NCBI GenBank assembly: GCA_946803715.1
Contig: CAMPET010000169.1
Coordinates: forward strand, 69,191 to 133,190
Reading direction: 5' to 3'
DNA: 64,000 nucleotides
Source: Beroe ovata
Taxonomy: Eukaryota > Ctenophora > Nuda > Beroida > Beroidae
Shown: piece by piece, positions 13,001 to 23,239 of the stretch
Layout: every line of letters starts with the position of its first letter
Position numbering within the stretch: the first letter of the stretch is position 1
Notes under the pieces: generated by a model
Databases searched by the model: none
Told to the model about the DNA's origin: nothing
What the model saw: only the letters and a program-made list of their open reading frames with translations
Position numbers and translations under genes: made by a program

Positions 13001-13718
13001 ACCTCTGTTACCACACCCACTGACAACACTGTACCTATCTGTTACCACGCTCACTGACAACACTGATCTCACTGTACCTGGTGGGCATGTTCCACCAGGC
13101 GTGGGTCACTGGTTGTCATGACAACAGTTCGATTCTCCTCCCCGGCAAACAGCAGGACAGACTCGAAGAAGAACTGTTCCCGTGACTGGGGATCTAGACC
13201 GGCTAGAGGCTCGTCGAGTACTAGGACAGGAGCGTCCGAGTAGAACGCTCTTGCGAGGGAAATGGGATGGTAACTGTTACTCTTTATCTCTTGTATCTGA
13301 GGAGGGAAGTGGGAATCATTGAATTGATCACGCAAACAGAAGCTCTCCGTTCTATAATCTGCTATTACTATAGGTAACTGATAGTGTGCAGTTATTGCGT
13401 AAGCTATGTGTTGACACAGTGACGAGTATAGGTCTGAAAATAGCACTTGGTGTGAAGGTTATTATCAAGGTATTGTACTTAGGATGGTTCATTTATACAT
13501 TGTCTTTTTATAAATTGGTGAAAACTAAGTTTTGTCAACCTGGAGTTGTAAAAAATGATCTTATAAGTGTAGACCGAATGAATGAGGCCGTCGTATAATG
13601 TTGATATTGTACACGTGTATGACTCACACCCACGAACAAACAATGGTTTCCCAGGGTATATCAGCTGTACCTAGCACAACAATAACAACATGGGGGTTGT
13701 AGGGAGTATCCGTAGTCT

Positions 13719-13749
<31 letters not shown>

Positions 13750-14666
13750 NNNNNNNNNNNNNNNNNNNNNNNNNNNNNNNNNNNNNNNNNNNNNNNNNNN
13801 NNNNNNNNNNNNNNNNNNNNNNNNNNNNNNNNNNNNNNNNNNNNNNNNNNNNNNNNNNNNNNNNNNNNNNNNNNNNNNNNNNNNNNNNNNNNNNNNNNNN
13901 NNNNNNNNNNNNNNNNNNNNNNNNNNNNNNNNNNNNNNNNNNNNNNNNNNNNNNNNNNNNNNNNNNNNNNNNNNNNNNNNNNNNNNNNNNNNNNNNNNNN
14001 NNNNNNNNNNNNNNNNNNNNNNNNNNNNNNNNNNNNNNNNNNNNNNNNNNNNNNNNNNNNNNNNNNNNNNNNNNNNNNNNNNNNNNNNNNNNNNNNNNNN
14101 NNNNNNNNNNNNNNNNNNNNNNNNNNNNNNNNNNNNNNNNNNNNNNNNNNNNNNNNNNNNNNNNNNNNNNNNNNNNNNNNNNNNNNNNNNNNNNNNNNNN
14201 NNNNNNNNNNNNNNNNNNNNNNNNNNNNNNNNNNNNNNNNNNNNNNNNNNNNNNNNNNNNNNNNNNNNNNNNNNNNNNNNNNNNNNNNNNNNNNNNNNNN
14301 NNNNNNNNNNNNNNNNNNNNNNNNNNNNNNNNNNNNNNNNNNNNNNNNNNNNNNNNNNNNNNNNNNNNNNNNNNNNNNNNNNNNNNNNNNNNNNNNNNNN
14401 NNNNNNNNNNNNNNNNNNNNNNNNNNNNNNNNNNNNNNNNNNNNNNNNNNNNNNNNNNNNNNNNNNNNNNNNNNNNNNNNNNNNNNNNNNNNNNNNNNNN
14501 NNNNNNNNNNNNNNNNNNNNNNNNNNNNNNNNNNNNNNNNNNNNNNNNNNNNNNNNNNNNNNNNNNNNNNNNNNNNNNNNNNNNNNNNNNNNNNNNNNNN
14601 NNNNNNNNNNNNNNNNNNNNNNNNNNNNNNNNNNNNNNNNNNNNNNNNNNNNNNNNNNNNNNNNNN

Positions 14667-14707
<41 letters not shown>

Positions 14708-17700
14708 TGTGTGTGTTTGTGTGTCTACCGAGTATATCATAACTTACCTAGGATGAGGGTTAATTTTCCCTTGGGTATCTTTACATTGATGTCGGTGAGT
14801 ATTTTAGGGGACATGCGTGCTGTTCCCCAAGCAAAGGTGGCGTTATTGATACTTGCAATACACTCCACACCACACTCATCAGTTAGGTCCTGCGAATATT
14901 ATGTTGTGTCATGCATCAAAATAGTGTTACGTCACGCATTTTATGAGAATATTATTCCATCTAATGGTGGATCGGAAATTTTTTCTTCATAGGAGTGTGC
15001 TCCCCCTCTTCTCACATACATACAACACTTGAAACCTTAGGATCGATTACGCGTCTCCCTACTAGGATCACTTAACCAGAGATCTTGTGTAAAATGAAAG
15101 TTCTGAACCCTACATACACACAAAGATACAATGATAAGGACGACCATGCACAACCTAGCAGCGGAGCACATACCAGAACTGGGTATTGCACATCCTCATT
15201 CTCTTCATTCTGTTGACTAGTTGACGGCTGTATCTCACAGGTGATATCATCCACGTTGTCATCCTGACTTGGCAGAATTCCAGCTTTCTCAATTTCATCT
15301 TGTTCCAGGGTGTTTGAGATGTTGGCCAGGGACTCCGCCATGAGGAGAATCTGTTTGCACAGAGTTTGAGCTGTACTGAGCTGTATTCGAACCATGTTCA
15401 GCAGGAGTAACACGGCAGCACCTGCGGTAATTCACACGGGGCTCAGTTTGTTAATCATCTAGCGCGGGGTAGTTACATGGTAATGAATCACAACTTGATA
15501 GCCACAATGACGGGAAACACCCCGGGAGTATGAAATCTGACCCCTCATAAACCTCTCCTCTGCTGCTGCACCAGCAGTTGTAATGTATGCAATTATAAAA
15601 TTCTCCGAACAATGTGGTTTTCTACCAAACACAGACACACACACACACATACATACACACACACACAGACACACACAGAGACACACACACACAGTACACA
15701 CACAGTAAACACACGCNCACACACACACAGACACACAGAGGCACACACACAGAGACACACGTACGTCGTACATACACATACACACACACACGCTCACACA
15801 CACAAAATCACATACCTGAGTGTAGAGTGAGGGTTGAGTGTCCCCTCACACCATGATAGAGTAGGAAAAGAATGAGTAACAGGAGAGTGGGGAGAGAGTG
15901 TTTCAGAGCTTGTATCAGCGTGAATAGGATCATTACTTTTCTCTCTCCTAGATCCTCCCCGAGTAACTGAGAGAGGTGGTGTACTCAATGGTTTTAAGAT
16001 TTGCTGTTCTTCCAAAGTTCAAATTGTGGATTCGCGCTGTTATAGCCAATGATGTAATAATTGTTGATATTGACATACCTAGCTCACTTATCAGAAGTGA
16101 TAACATACGAATGTTTGCATGTTATGTGTGATTATGCAAATCGCTATTCTTAGAAGCTGTAACTGTCTTATCACTCCACTATCACATATAGGTATCAGTT
16201 AACAGAGTGACGAGCAAGTCTAGTCGGCCTTATTAAGTTATTAAAAATTCATAGGGATAATTTTGGAAATGAATTCAGCCGTAAGTAATCGACTTCACCA
16301 TTCATTCTGATGAAACTCAAAGCTTCTCATAGACTTGTACAGGATTCGAGGCGCCAAAACACTCTCAGTATTTTAACAGTTTGTGTGTGTGTGCGAGTGT
16401 GTCACGGCGTGATCCTAGGTGCTGTTATCTGATTCCATATTTTCCACTCACATCTCAATGCTGCACTCTGGCATCAAATAAAAGAGTAGACAGAATGGTA
16501 AGCAAGTGAAGGTGTTTGCAAAACATTTCGATGGGTGCCTGAATGAGTGGAGTGGTAGATAAATGAAGCCATGAAGGGTAAAGTGCTAAATGAAATGATG
16601 CGTTGCAGTGATGTGGTGAGAAACATCTATGTTGATGAGTTTTCCAAAAAAATATGAAAGCTAGTACCTTTTCCATGAAAATTTTTTGCATGTTCCTGAT
16701 CTTGAGAATCCATATGTTCTCGATGAACTCCTGTATTGAATAATACCTGAAATAATTATTGATCATACCGTCGTAACATCGCAACATCGTAACATCGTAA
16801 CATTGTATAGAGAATAGTAATCTTTTAATTCTGCAAGATACAGCAGAAGTTGTCAAAAGCTCAAGAGTACCAGTTACCACTCACCATGGTTGTTTTGAGA
16901 TTTGCAAGTTAGACTCGAGTGTTGCACGTTTGTGGAGCAACCATGATATGAGCAGCAAGCAACCAATCAGGACTGCTATCGGCAACAACGCACTGGAACA
17001 GCGAGTTCTCTGTTTGTTCTCAAGTATAAGCATTCATATGTAACTTTTTATCAGAACAGGTTTCTTTCAAACCTGAATCCAATGAGCATCTCCATGAATA
17101 TGATACACAGTGTGAATTGTAGAGGTATCTTCCACACTTGATGGAGCATTTGAACGCCTGGAGACACACCATTGGGTTGAGCAAGATGTAGACGCAGATA
17201 ATGTGTTTCACACAGTGACATTTCACAGTGGTGAATACAAACCAGCAGTGAGATGATCCACTTGAACAGTCGCCAAATGAACGAGACCCTCGTTGATTTC
17301 CCATTGTGCAAGATTAAGTATCTTGTTGAACAGCAACCTCTGGACAAATGCAAGAGTTACTCTAACATCAGATCTTATACCGTCGTATCAAATATCAATG
17401 GCTACAATGCATTCGACTACCTGCACGAAGAAATGAGCTTTGGCAGCAATCCTAGAGGTTATAAAGCTGTGATAGTGAAGTAGGAGACATCTCAGGCCCT
17501 CACTGAGTAGGAGCAGCACTATAAGACAGTAACTGTTGTATGGGATGTCTCCCAGAGTGAATAGGGTCTGAAGATATTCAGTATCACTTAAATCAGTACC
17601 TATTTTGTAAAAGACTCTTTGGTTCACGTGAAAATATCTGAATGAAAAATTATGTGAAACTGGTTGAACTAACATCATTTGTTTGGGGTTGATCCAAGAT

Positions 17701-19105
17701 AAAATTCCTGATAACACAAAATGTAATGTAAATAGGAACGAACTCCAACACCAACACACCGACATAGAGAAAGCCACTCAGCAAAAACGACTTCCAGTGT
17801 TGTCGGATTAACAGTAATAGCAGAGAGGATATCTGAGATTTTTGGAGTATAGGGCTTAGAAACGATCAGGACTCGAAAACATGGCTAATGCTAGGAACTT
17901 TCTCTAAAGTCACCTCAGGTGTTGAGTTAAAGTCAGATGATGTGAAAAGAAGACAGTCATTGAGATGAAGTGACCTTGCTCTAGCCTTGACCAAGATATT
18001 CCAACACCACAGGTAAAGACTCTTGGACAAGAGTTTTAGTGGTGCTACTGCATTGCTTTCGTTAGGGAGCTCGACAAACTGTTTCATAACACAATGCTGA
18101 AGATATTGCATCAGTATACTTCTGATAAGTATATATTTTAGTGGAGTTTTCCAAGCAACCAAAAAAGCTTATTATTTTCTTAATTTCAGTGTAAAATTAA
18201 GTATGGAGAAGTATGAAGAATTAAAATAAAGTATGGATTAAAACCTACCCAAATGTTGTAAAGTGTGATGAATGTAAGGAAAAGGAGTGACACTGCTTGT
18301 ACTACTGCACAAAAGAACCTGAGATCAACTCCCTTGAACCAATCCCAGAGGAGCAAGGATTGAGAAAATGCAGTTATAGTCACCATCTTTGAAATCCCAC
18401 TCAATAAACAGTAAACAGTGAGAAATGAACAATACCTGAATTTGATAGTGATATTTTAATGAATAAAGATCATCTACATTAATAGATTGGACACAAACTT
18501 CTTCATAGAGTCGGCCAACTGTATATTGAAAATGAACTCACTTTGCAGGGAAGAGTTTCTGTATGGTATAAAACGATATAGGAAGACAGATGAATGTCAA
18601 CATATTTATTATCTGGTAAATAGCTATTGCTTGGCTCGTATTGATGAGTAACCAAGCAGTTGAATACAAAATTGTACATAAGCTGTTAGCCAACAAAAGA
18701 ACCTGAAATATATCTGTTATCATATCTGGTAATGAAATTATTTCATTGATGATTGACCCTGCTGAGAATTTTGTTTCGCACATTACATGTGCATTGCAGC
18801 CTTTTTCTAGCCACTGGCATCAGCTGTCTAGCAGTGCCAGACAATCATTTCATTGTAATTTATAAGACTTCAACTCATAATATTGGACCTGGTCATCTAT
18901 TCAAACAGAATACTATCATGCTCACCCATGTCAATGCATGAAAGGAATGTCGAGTTGTTGATAGTTTCTTTTGTGCTTTTGATAGAAGCAATGCAGCAAT
19001 TGTCACTACAAACAGGTAAATGTTGCAAACCAATGAAGCAATTTCTCCAGAACACAAAGATACTATTCCATCCACATCAGGAAAGTCGCAGAACTTCAGC
19101 TTCAT
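4088..19105 (-). CDS. ABCC: ABCC/MRP-type ABC transporter with degenerate nucleotide-binding domains
   Basis: Full-length ABCC membrane protein of about 1,480 residues. Readable exons in order: 18926-19105, 18542-18702, 18249-18435, 17914-18078, 17674-17832, 17421-17567, 17243-17339, 17073-17157, 16885-16992, 16668-16746, 15816-15966, 15174-15421, 14748-14889, [N gap], 13078-13433, 12810-12940, 11892-11976, 10825-10985, 10666-10742, 10332-10488, 9834-9903 plus 7646-7798 (one exon split by misplaced sequence), 7471-7604 (borders unsure), 6497-6598, 5853-6086, 5309-5424, 5113-5241, 4578-4693, 4364-4494, 4088-4285. Exons 1-4 give TMD0 and the L0 linker, exons 5-12 TMD1, exons 13-15 NBD1, exons 17-23 TMD2, and exons 23-28 NBD2. 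NBD1 keeps Walker B (VLVLDEP) but has IKSNS where LSGGQ should be. NBD2 has SSQNGGKN for Walker A, T for the Q-loop Gln, no signature, IIVIEEP for Walker B, and IGQR for IAHR. The frame is intact wherever phases could be tested. ATP hydrolysis looks unlikely. Substrate unknown. Confidence 0.9.
7800..8361. repeat. allele-like second copy of the ABCC NBD1 exon region, bounded by single n
   Basis: This block matches 13175-13725 with scattered substitutions and small indels. It carries another NBD1 exon whose frame also stays open, including the same IKSNS signature replacement and VLVLDEP Walker B. It is bounded by n at 7799 and n at 8362 and stops exactly where its partner enters the CA tract beside the N gap. 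It interrupts an ABCC TMD2 exon, so it is best read as second-haplotype sequence placed here by the assembler. Confidence 0.8.
8363..9832. repeat. allele-like second copy of ABCC intron and linker-exon region, bounded by single n
   Basis: This block matches roughly 11020-12658: the 15-bp minisatellite, the NBD1-TMD2 linker exon (second copy near 9062-9152) and flanking intron sequence. It is bounded by n at 8362 and n at 9833. Its order relative to the neighbouring block (7800-8361) is reversed compared with the main copy, which argues against a simple tandem duplication. Confidence 0.8.
10501..10590. repeat. 11-bp tandem repeat, unit GTGTTGTCAGG
   Basis: About eight near-identical units lie in the ABCC intron immediately before the exon at 10332-10488 in transcript order. 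Confidence 0.8.
11005..11308. repeat. 15-bp minisatellite, unit ATGACAACAGTGTAC
   Basis: About 19 to 20 units with point variants lie in an ABCC intron. A shorter array of the same unit sits at about 8367-8488 in the misplaced block. The unit is a multiple of three with no stop, so it gives long spurious open frames (MTTVY repeats). Confidence 0.9.
13750..14666. other. assembly gap of 917 N
   Basis: The gap is flanked by a CA tract on the left and a GT tract on the right. It must contain the ABCC exon or exons encoding the NBD1 Walker A region. Exon 13 ends with one base of a codon and the next visible exon begins with two, so the hidden coding length should be a multiple of three. Confidence 0.9.
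15637..15805. repeat. CA-rich microsatellite in an ABCC intron
   Basis: Interrupted CA repeats with an isolated n at 15717, lying between the ABCC exons at 15816-15966 and 15174-15421. Confidence 0.85.
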
Positions 19106-21158
19106 AATTTTAGTTGAACAACCACTTCACAGTTGTTCACATTACACTGAAGCAAATTCAATGATTCTCTCAGAGCTTTTCATTTTCTGCAAAATAAACC
19201 TTGTAAGTAATAGAATAAATAATGGTATTGAACCATCACTATTATCTATAAGTGTCCAAATGAAACATTATTTCGGTTTTAAAAACACTGCCTATATGCT
19301 ATAGCTCCTAAGGCGTCAAATTAACCACGAATATCAACAAAAACAAAGAAAAAATCATCAGAAATATGGCAAGCATTACATTATTGATTCCGCAGCATCT
19401 GGCATCGCATCCAATGAACTAGGATCCCTGCCCTTTGCCCTTACTTGCCGGATGTTATCTGTCGACTGTTTCTTGCGCGCGCGCCTTCGATCTGTCCATT
19501 GTTTCTCGCGCCTTCGTCTGCATCGTCGCAGTCTTCGATGAAGGCGCGCGCGCCGCGCGCAAAAAACAGTAGACAGATTTGTAGGATTTAACCCTACCGT
19601 CGGCGCCGCGCTATTGTCATTCCGTTCGACGGTGCGGATTGTTGTCATTCAGATTTTATCTGACCCCTGTTTCTCGCGCGCGCCTTCATCGATGAAGGCG
19701 CGGGCGCGGCGCTCGCGCGAGAAACATGTCAGGTAACATCTCACAAGCGCGAGCGGATTGACGCACGGAATCCCGCCAGCAAGGGTAGTATACTAGTATA
19801 GGCCCTATACTGTATAGGGTGAAATACTGAAATCCTACGATGGATTCCGTCATATCTCAGATCATATCTGAGATATGAGATAACATCAACATCCGCAATC
19901 CGGGCAATATTTGTTATTGCCAGGGATAAAATCCCGCTATGCGCTAGCGAGGGTACGACCGTGCGTCCGTGCACGCGTACCCACATATGACATCTGACAT
20001 GACATTGACAATGTTGAATGTGAAAGAGATCGAGACACTGGCAAGTATAGTCACAGTTTACGTCTTTACGATTGCAATTTGTTATTTGTAATTACAAATT
20101 CTATAGTTACATGTACAAATGTTTGAACACGTGGCAACAGTACTGCTATTTACAGTCGGGTATTCAGATTAATGAGGTATCTCAATCTCATGACCACCCT
20201 ATTAAATAATAGCAGGGTGCTATTTTGATCACAATGTCTCACTGAACAAAGCATCTCATAATTATACTGACTCAGAGAGAGAGAGAGCCCGCACAGCTGG
20301 CCGCAGTATTTAGATTCCAGTTACCTGTGTATGGTATAAGTGATGTACACAAAGAGGCGAGTTGTGTTCAATGCTATAGGTACCTCAGCTATACACCGCT
20401 CTCTCTCTCTTGCTTCTTGCGCTCATCATCATGGTGTTCCTACCGCGGATGGCTAGAAGTAGAGTTCTTGTATAATAACACTGCACCTACTTCAAGTTTT
20501 TCTAAATAGTCAATGTGTTTAGTTTTCTCAATGTGTTTAGCTACATTTACATTTGTACTTACACTAACATATTTTTACGAGACTCTGCATCTGTTTACGC
20601 TGTGTACTTGTAGGTACCTACTTCTGTACTTGACTATTTGATTGGTATTTCTTCCTTAAAATTTTCGCGTTATATGAGAACTGCTCATAGTAGTCATCAT
20701 GGAGGCTCGTGTACACACTACACATGCTGTACACGCCGCCAGCCACCACACGTTGACACATTACTTCGTGTGGTGTTGTTATCCGCTGATAATTATTGTT
20801 GCTATCAACTTTCTGTGTTCCCTATACCAATACCATGAGATCTATACATTATTTAGAGGCGAACCACACGTGTGGTGATTTTAAACTTTGTTTTGTACTC
20901 ATGTGATTTTATTTAGATTTGAGCCTTCTCTCACCGCTCAAGGGCACACGACTGCTCTCAGTTGAGCAGAAGATTTCTCTGATTCTCAGCTTAATAAGAG
21001 TTTTCCATAGAGCTTTGCGGAGTCCTAGTACAGTTGTACCTACCAAAGTCCTATACTAAAATCCAGACAACATTAAGCGTAGACACTAGAATCTCGGGGC
21101 GTGGTCATTAACTGACATCTTACTTAACAGCACTTCATATTCAGGCTACACACACAAT
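19106..21158. other. divergent intergenic region between ABCC and the orphan membrane protein
   Basis: The two flanking genes are transcribed away from each other, so both promoters should lie here. The left part (19.43-19.95 kb) is a GC-rich cluster of nested miniature elements. The right part (20.0-21.1 kb) is AT-rich with no recognisable gene. Confidence 0.5.
19445..19860. mobile_element. nested GC-rich miniature elements
   Basis: The stretch opens with TTGCCGGATGTTATCTGTC, the terminal repeat of the 82-bp element at 38500-38581, followed by CGCGCG stems with GATGAAGGCGCG hairpins. At about 19579 it runs into TTGTAGGATTTAACCCTACC, the terminal repeat of the element at 3363-3463. That second element ends near 19800-19840 (CCCGCCAGCAAGGGTAG, then GAAATCCTAC) and is interrupted by another stem beginning CCTGTTTCTCGCGCGCGCC. 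Exact borders are not resolved. Confidence 0.6.
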
Positions 21159-22683
21159 ATGACAATGAAATGGGTCGCTATCTTACTGTTATTGTGTTTG
21201 TCATGGGCTGATAATCTGGAAGAGGTAAACTTCTTTTTTGATTATTGTTTGATTATTCTAATGTCGTAATTCAACGTCTCGAACAGTTGAAACTGAGACA
21301 AATCTACAAGTTCGTTGGTTGAAGTGCTGTAATATTATGCTCCTAGGAAACTCCTGGGAAACCAGCTCCAGAACAGCAGACCAAGAAGGACAATGTCACG
21401 TCAGAGATTACAGTTAACAAAGAGAGTGAGACAAGCCAGAACAATCGTGAGTTCTAACCTTTAAACCAAGACGTATTCGTTTTTGAACGTTCTGTGCTCT
21501 CTGCTGTCTCTCACGCACAACTATTTCCTAACTAGAAACAGCAGCGGAAGAATCAAAGTGTAGGAGTGTTTCTGACACTCTTGGCACGAGTGGTATCCCA
21601 CAAACATGCACAGTACACAGTGACTGTCGGGGTGCGTTCTGTGAGACAAACCTACTCGCCCACAACATCTCATACAACTTCACTGTCATGCCCTGTCACA
21701 AGCCTACCGTGGATCTGACATTCAACATCACTGACTTGACAGGTAAGAGAAGTGCAGAAATTCCTATTCGAAATTGTGACCCGCTGAGACTGGAGAAATC
21801 TCTAGAAATAAACTCCCAAATCATCAATCAACTTGTGTGCTAACCCCCCTTCTTGTGTAGATGCAAGCATCAAGCAGATCATCAACTCATCCGAGCAGCT
21901 AGAGATCCCTGGTGGTAACATGAGTTACCAGGGCTGGTACGAAACACTGTCCAGTGTAAACGTGGTACTGGAGACAGTTCTCGACATTACTCACTTCCGG
22001 GTATGCAGTTGGACATCGTCAGTCACCCTCTGTTCTTTGTCTAAAGATTCACGGTTCAATACACTGTTCACTTTCAGCTCGATTTCGGCGTCCAGTACAA
22101 GGTCCTACAGGATGAAGAGTTGAGGCAACTCTTTTCTCACACCCTTGTTCCAACACTGTCAGTCATGTATTCAGAGGAATTGTGCGAGAAGCCCATCGGT
22201 AAGTCTATAACATCAGTCATCACGGATAGTTGCTTCATTCATATTGGCTCCAAGAACATCAAAAACCTTAATCAAAATTAATGGCCACTCGTTAATTAGT
22301 TGCTAGCAACAATTCTTGCAGAGGCTGTGGGAGAGAAGGGCGAGGATGACAAATATTTCGGAGTTATCCCGAAGGAGTATGTCAAGGACAAGAAAACCTT
22401 GGCTCTGATCGCCACATCAGCAACCTTGGCTGTTATTGTTGTCATTGTTGGCATTTACTGCATCATTTCCAAGAGAAGGTATGAGTAAGTTCATTTCTAT
22501 TCAGCTATTCATTGGTGACGTTTTCACTTATTATTGCATCACTAAGAATTGCTTAACACTTTTCTCTCTTTCTTTAGGAATTCAGATAATTTCTACAGAA
22601 CATATGTCTCAACTGACGAAAACAGACATCTCACAAAAGGAAATGACGGATTCGAGCCGTTGGACGACTCTGACATTGATTGA
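21159..22683 (+). CDS. orphan type I single-pass membrane glycoprotein
   Basis: Seven exons in phase: 21159-21224, 21347-21446, 21536-21742, 21861-22000, 22078-22198, 22322-22478, 22578-22683, giving 298 residues. The first exon is a signal peptide (MTMKWVAILLLLCLSWA). The mature ectodomain has six cysteines (KCRS, QTCTV, DCRG, FCET, MPCHK, ELCEK) and five N-glycosylation sequons (NVT, NIS, NFT, NIT, NMS). A transmembrane helix follows (LAVIVVIVGIYCII), then SKRR as stop-transfer and an acidic cytoplasmic tail ending EPLDDSDID. All donors and acceptors are consensus and every intron keeps phase, so the model is solid. I do not recognise the family. The cysteine spacing suggests one compact extracellular domain with a membrane-proximal stalk. 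It could be a receptor, an adhesion molecule or a lysosomal membrane protein; the sequence does not decide. Confidence 0.85.
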
Positions 22684-23239
22684 AAGGACGGGTGAAAGGA
22701 TACCTTATAAAACAGTGCCACGAGTCGAGATAATCAGCAGGATGGATTGAATGACATGAAATATTCGTGCGCTATAATCATTTTATTTCAGAGTGATAAG
22801 ACTTAGCACAGATGTTATTTGTTTCGCAAGTGTATTTATTTTGAAACTCGGCATATTTATTCGGCTACCGTAAAGCATCAGATAGAATTTAAATCTTTAA
22901 TTCACTGGCATGAGGTTACCTACTTTTCAAGTGTCTTAAATAATCATGACTTTAGCTAGCTGATCAAGAAACAACGTATAAAGCGCGCGGCATACGCGCG
23001 CGCGCGCCTTTCATGCTATAGTTGACGCATACACTTGGGTCCTTTCTTTTTACAAAATGGAAACGGATCTCGCGTAATTTAAGGCCTTTATAAGATGATT
23101 TCTACAAAAGGCGAGTATATTCTGCTTTCCTTCGCAAAACCTCAAAATACTTACAAAGAAGAAAATGGTTAACTTAAGTATCTATCCCCTACAGCAAAAA
23201 CCGTGAATCTCATGCAAGCATACCAGTTACAAGGAGAAT
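22684..23239. other. convergent intergenic region
   Basis: Lies between the 3' ends of the orphan membrane protein (plus) and the TRPA channel (minus). A short CG-alternating stretch (22983-23009) is the only notable structure. Confidence 0.5.

Noticed and set aside
13661-14742. Long open frames through the N gap
   Set aside because: They exist only because N is translated as X; the flanks are CA/GT repeats.
15459-15803. Minus-strand open frame considered as an ABCC TMD1 exon
   Set aside because: Exons 15816-15966 and 15174-15421 join in perfect phase and give continuous TMD1 sequence, leaving no room for it.
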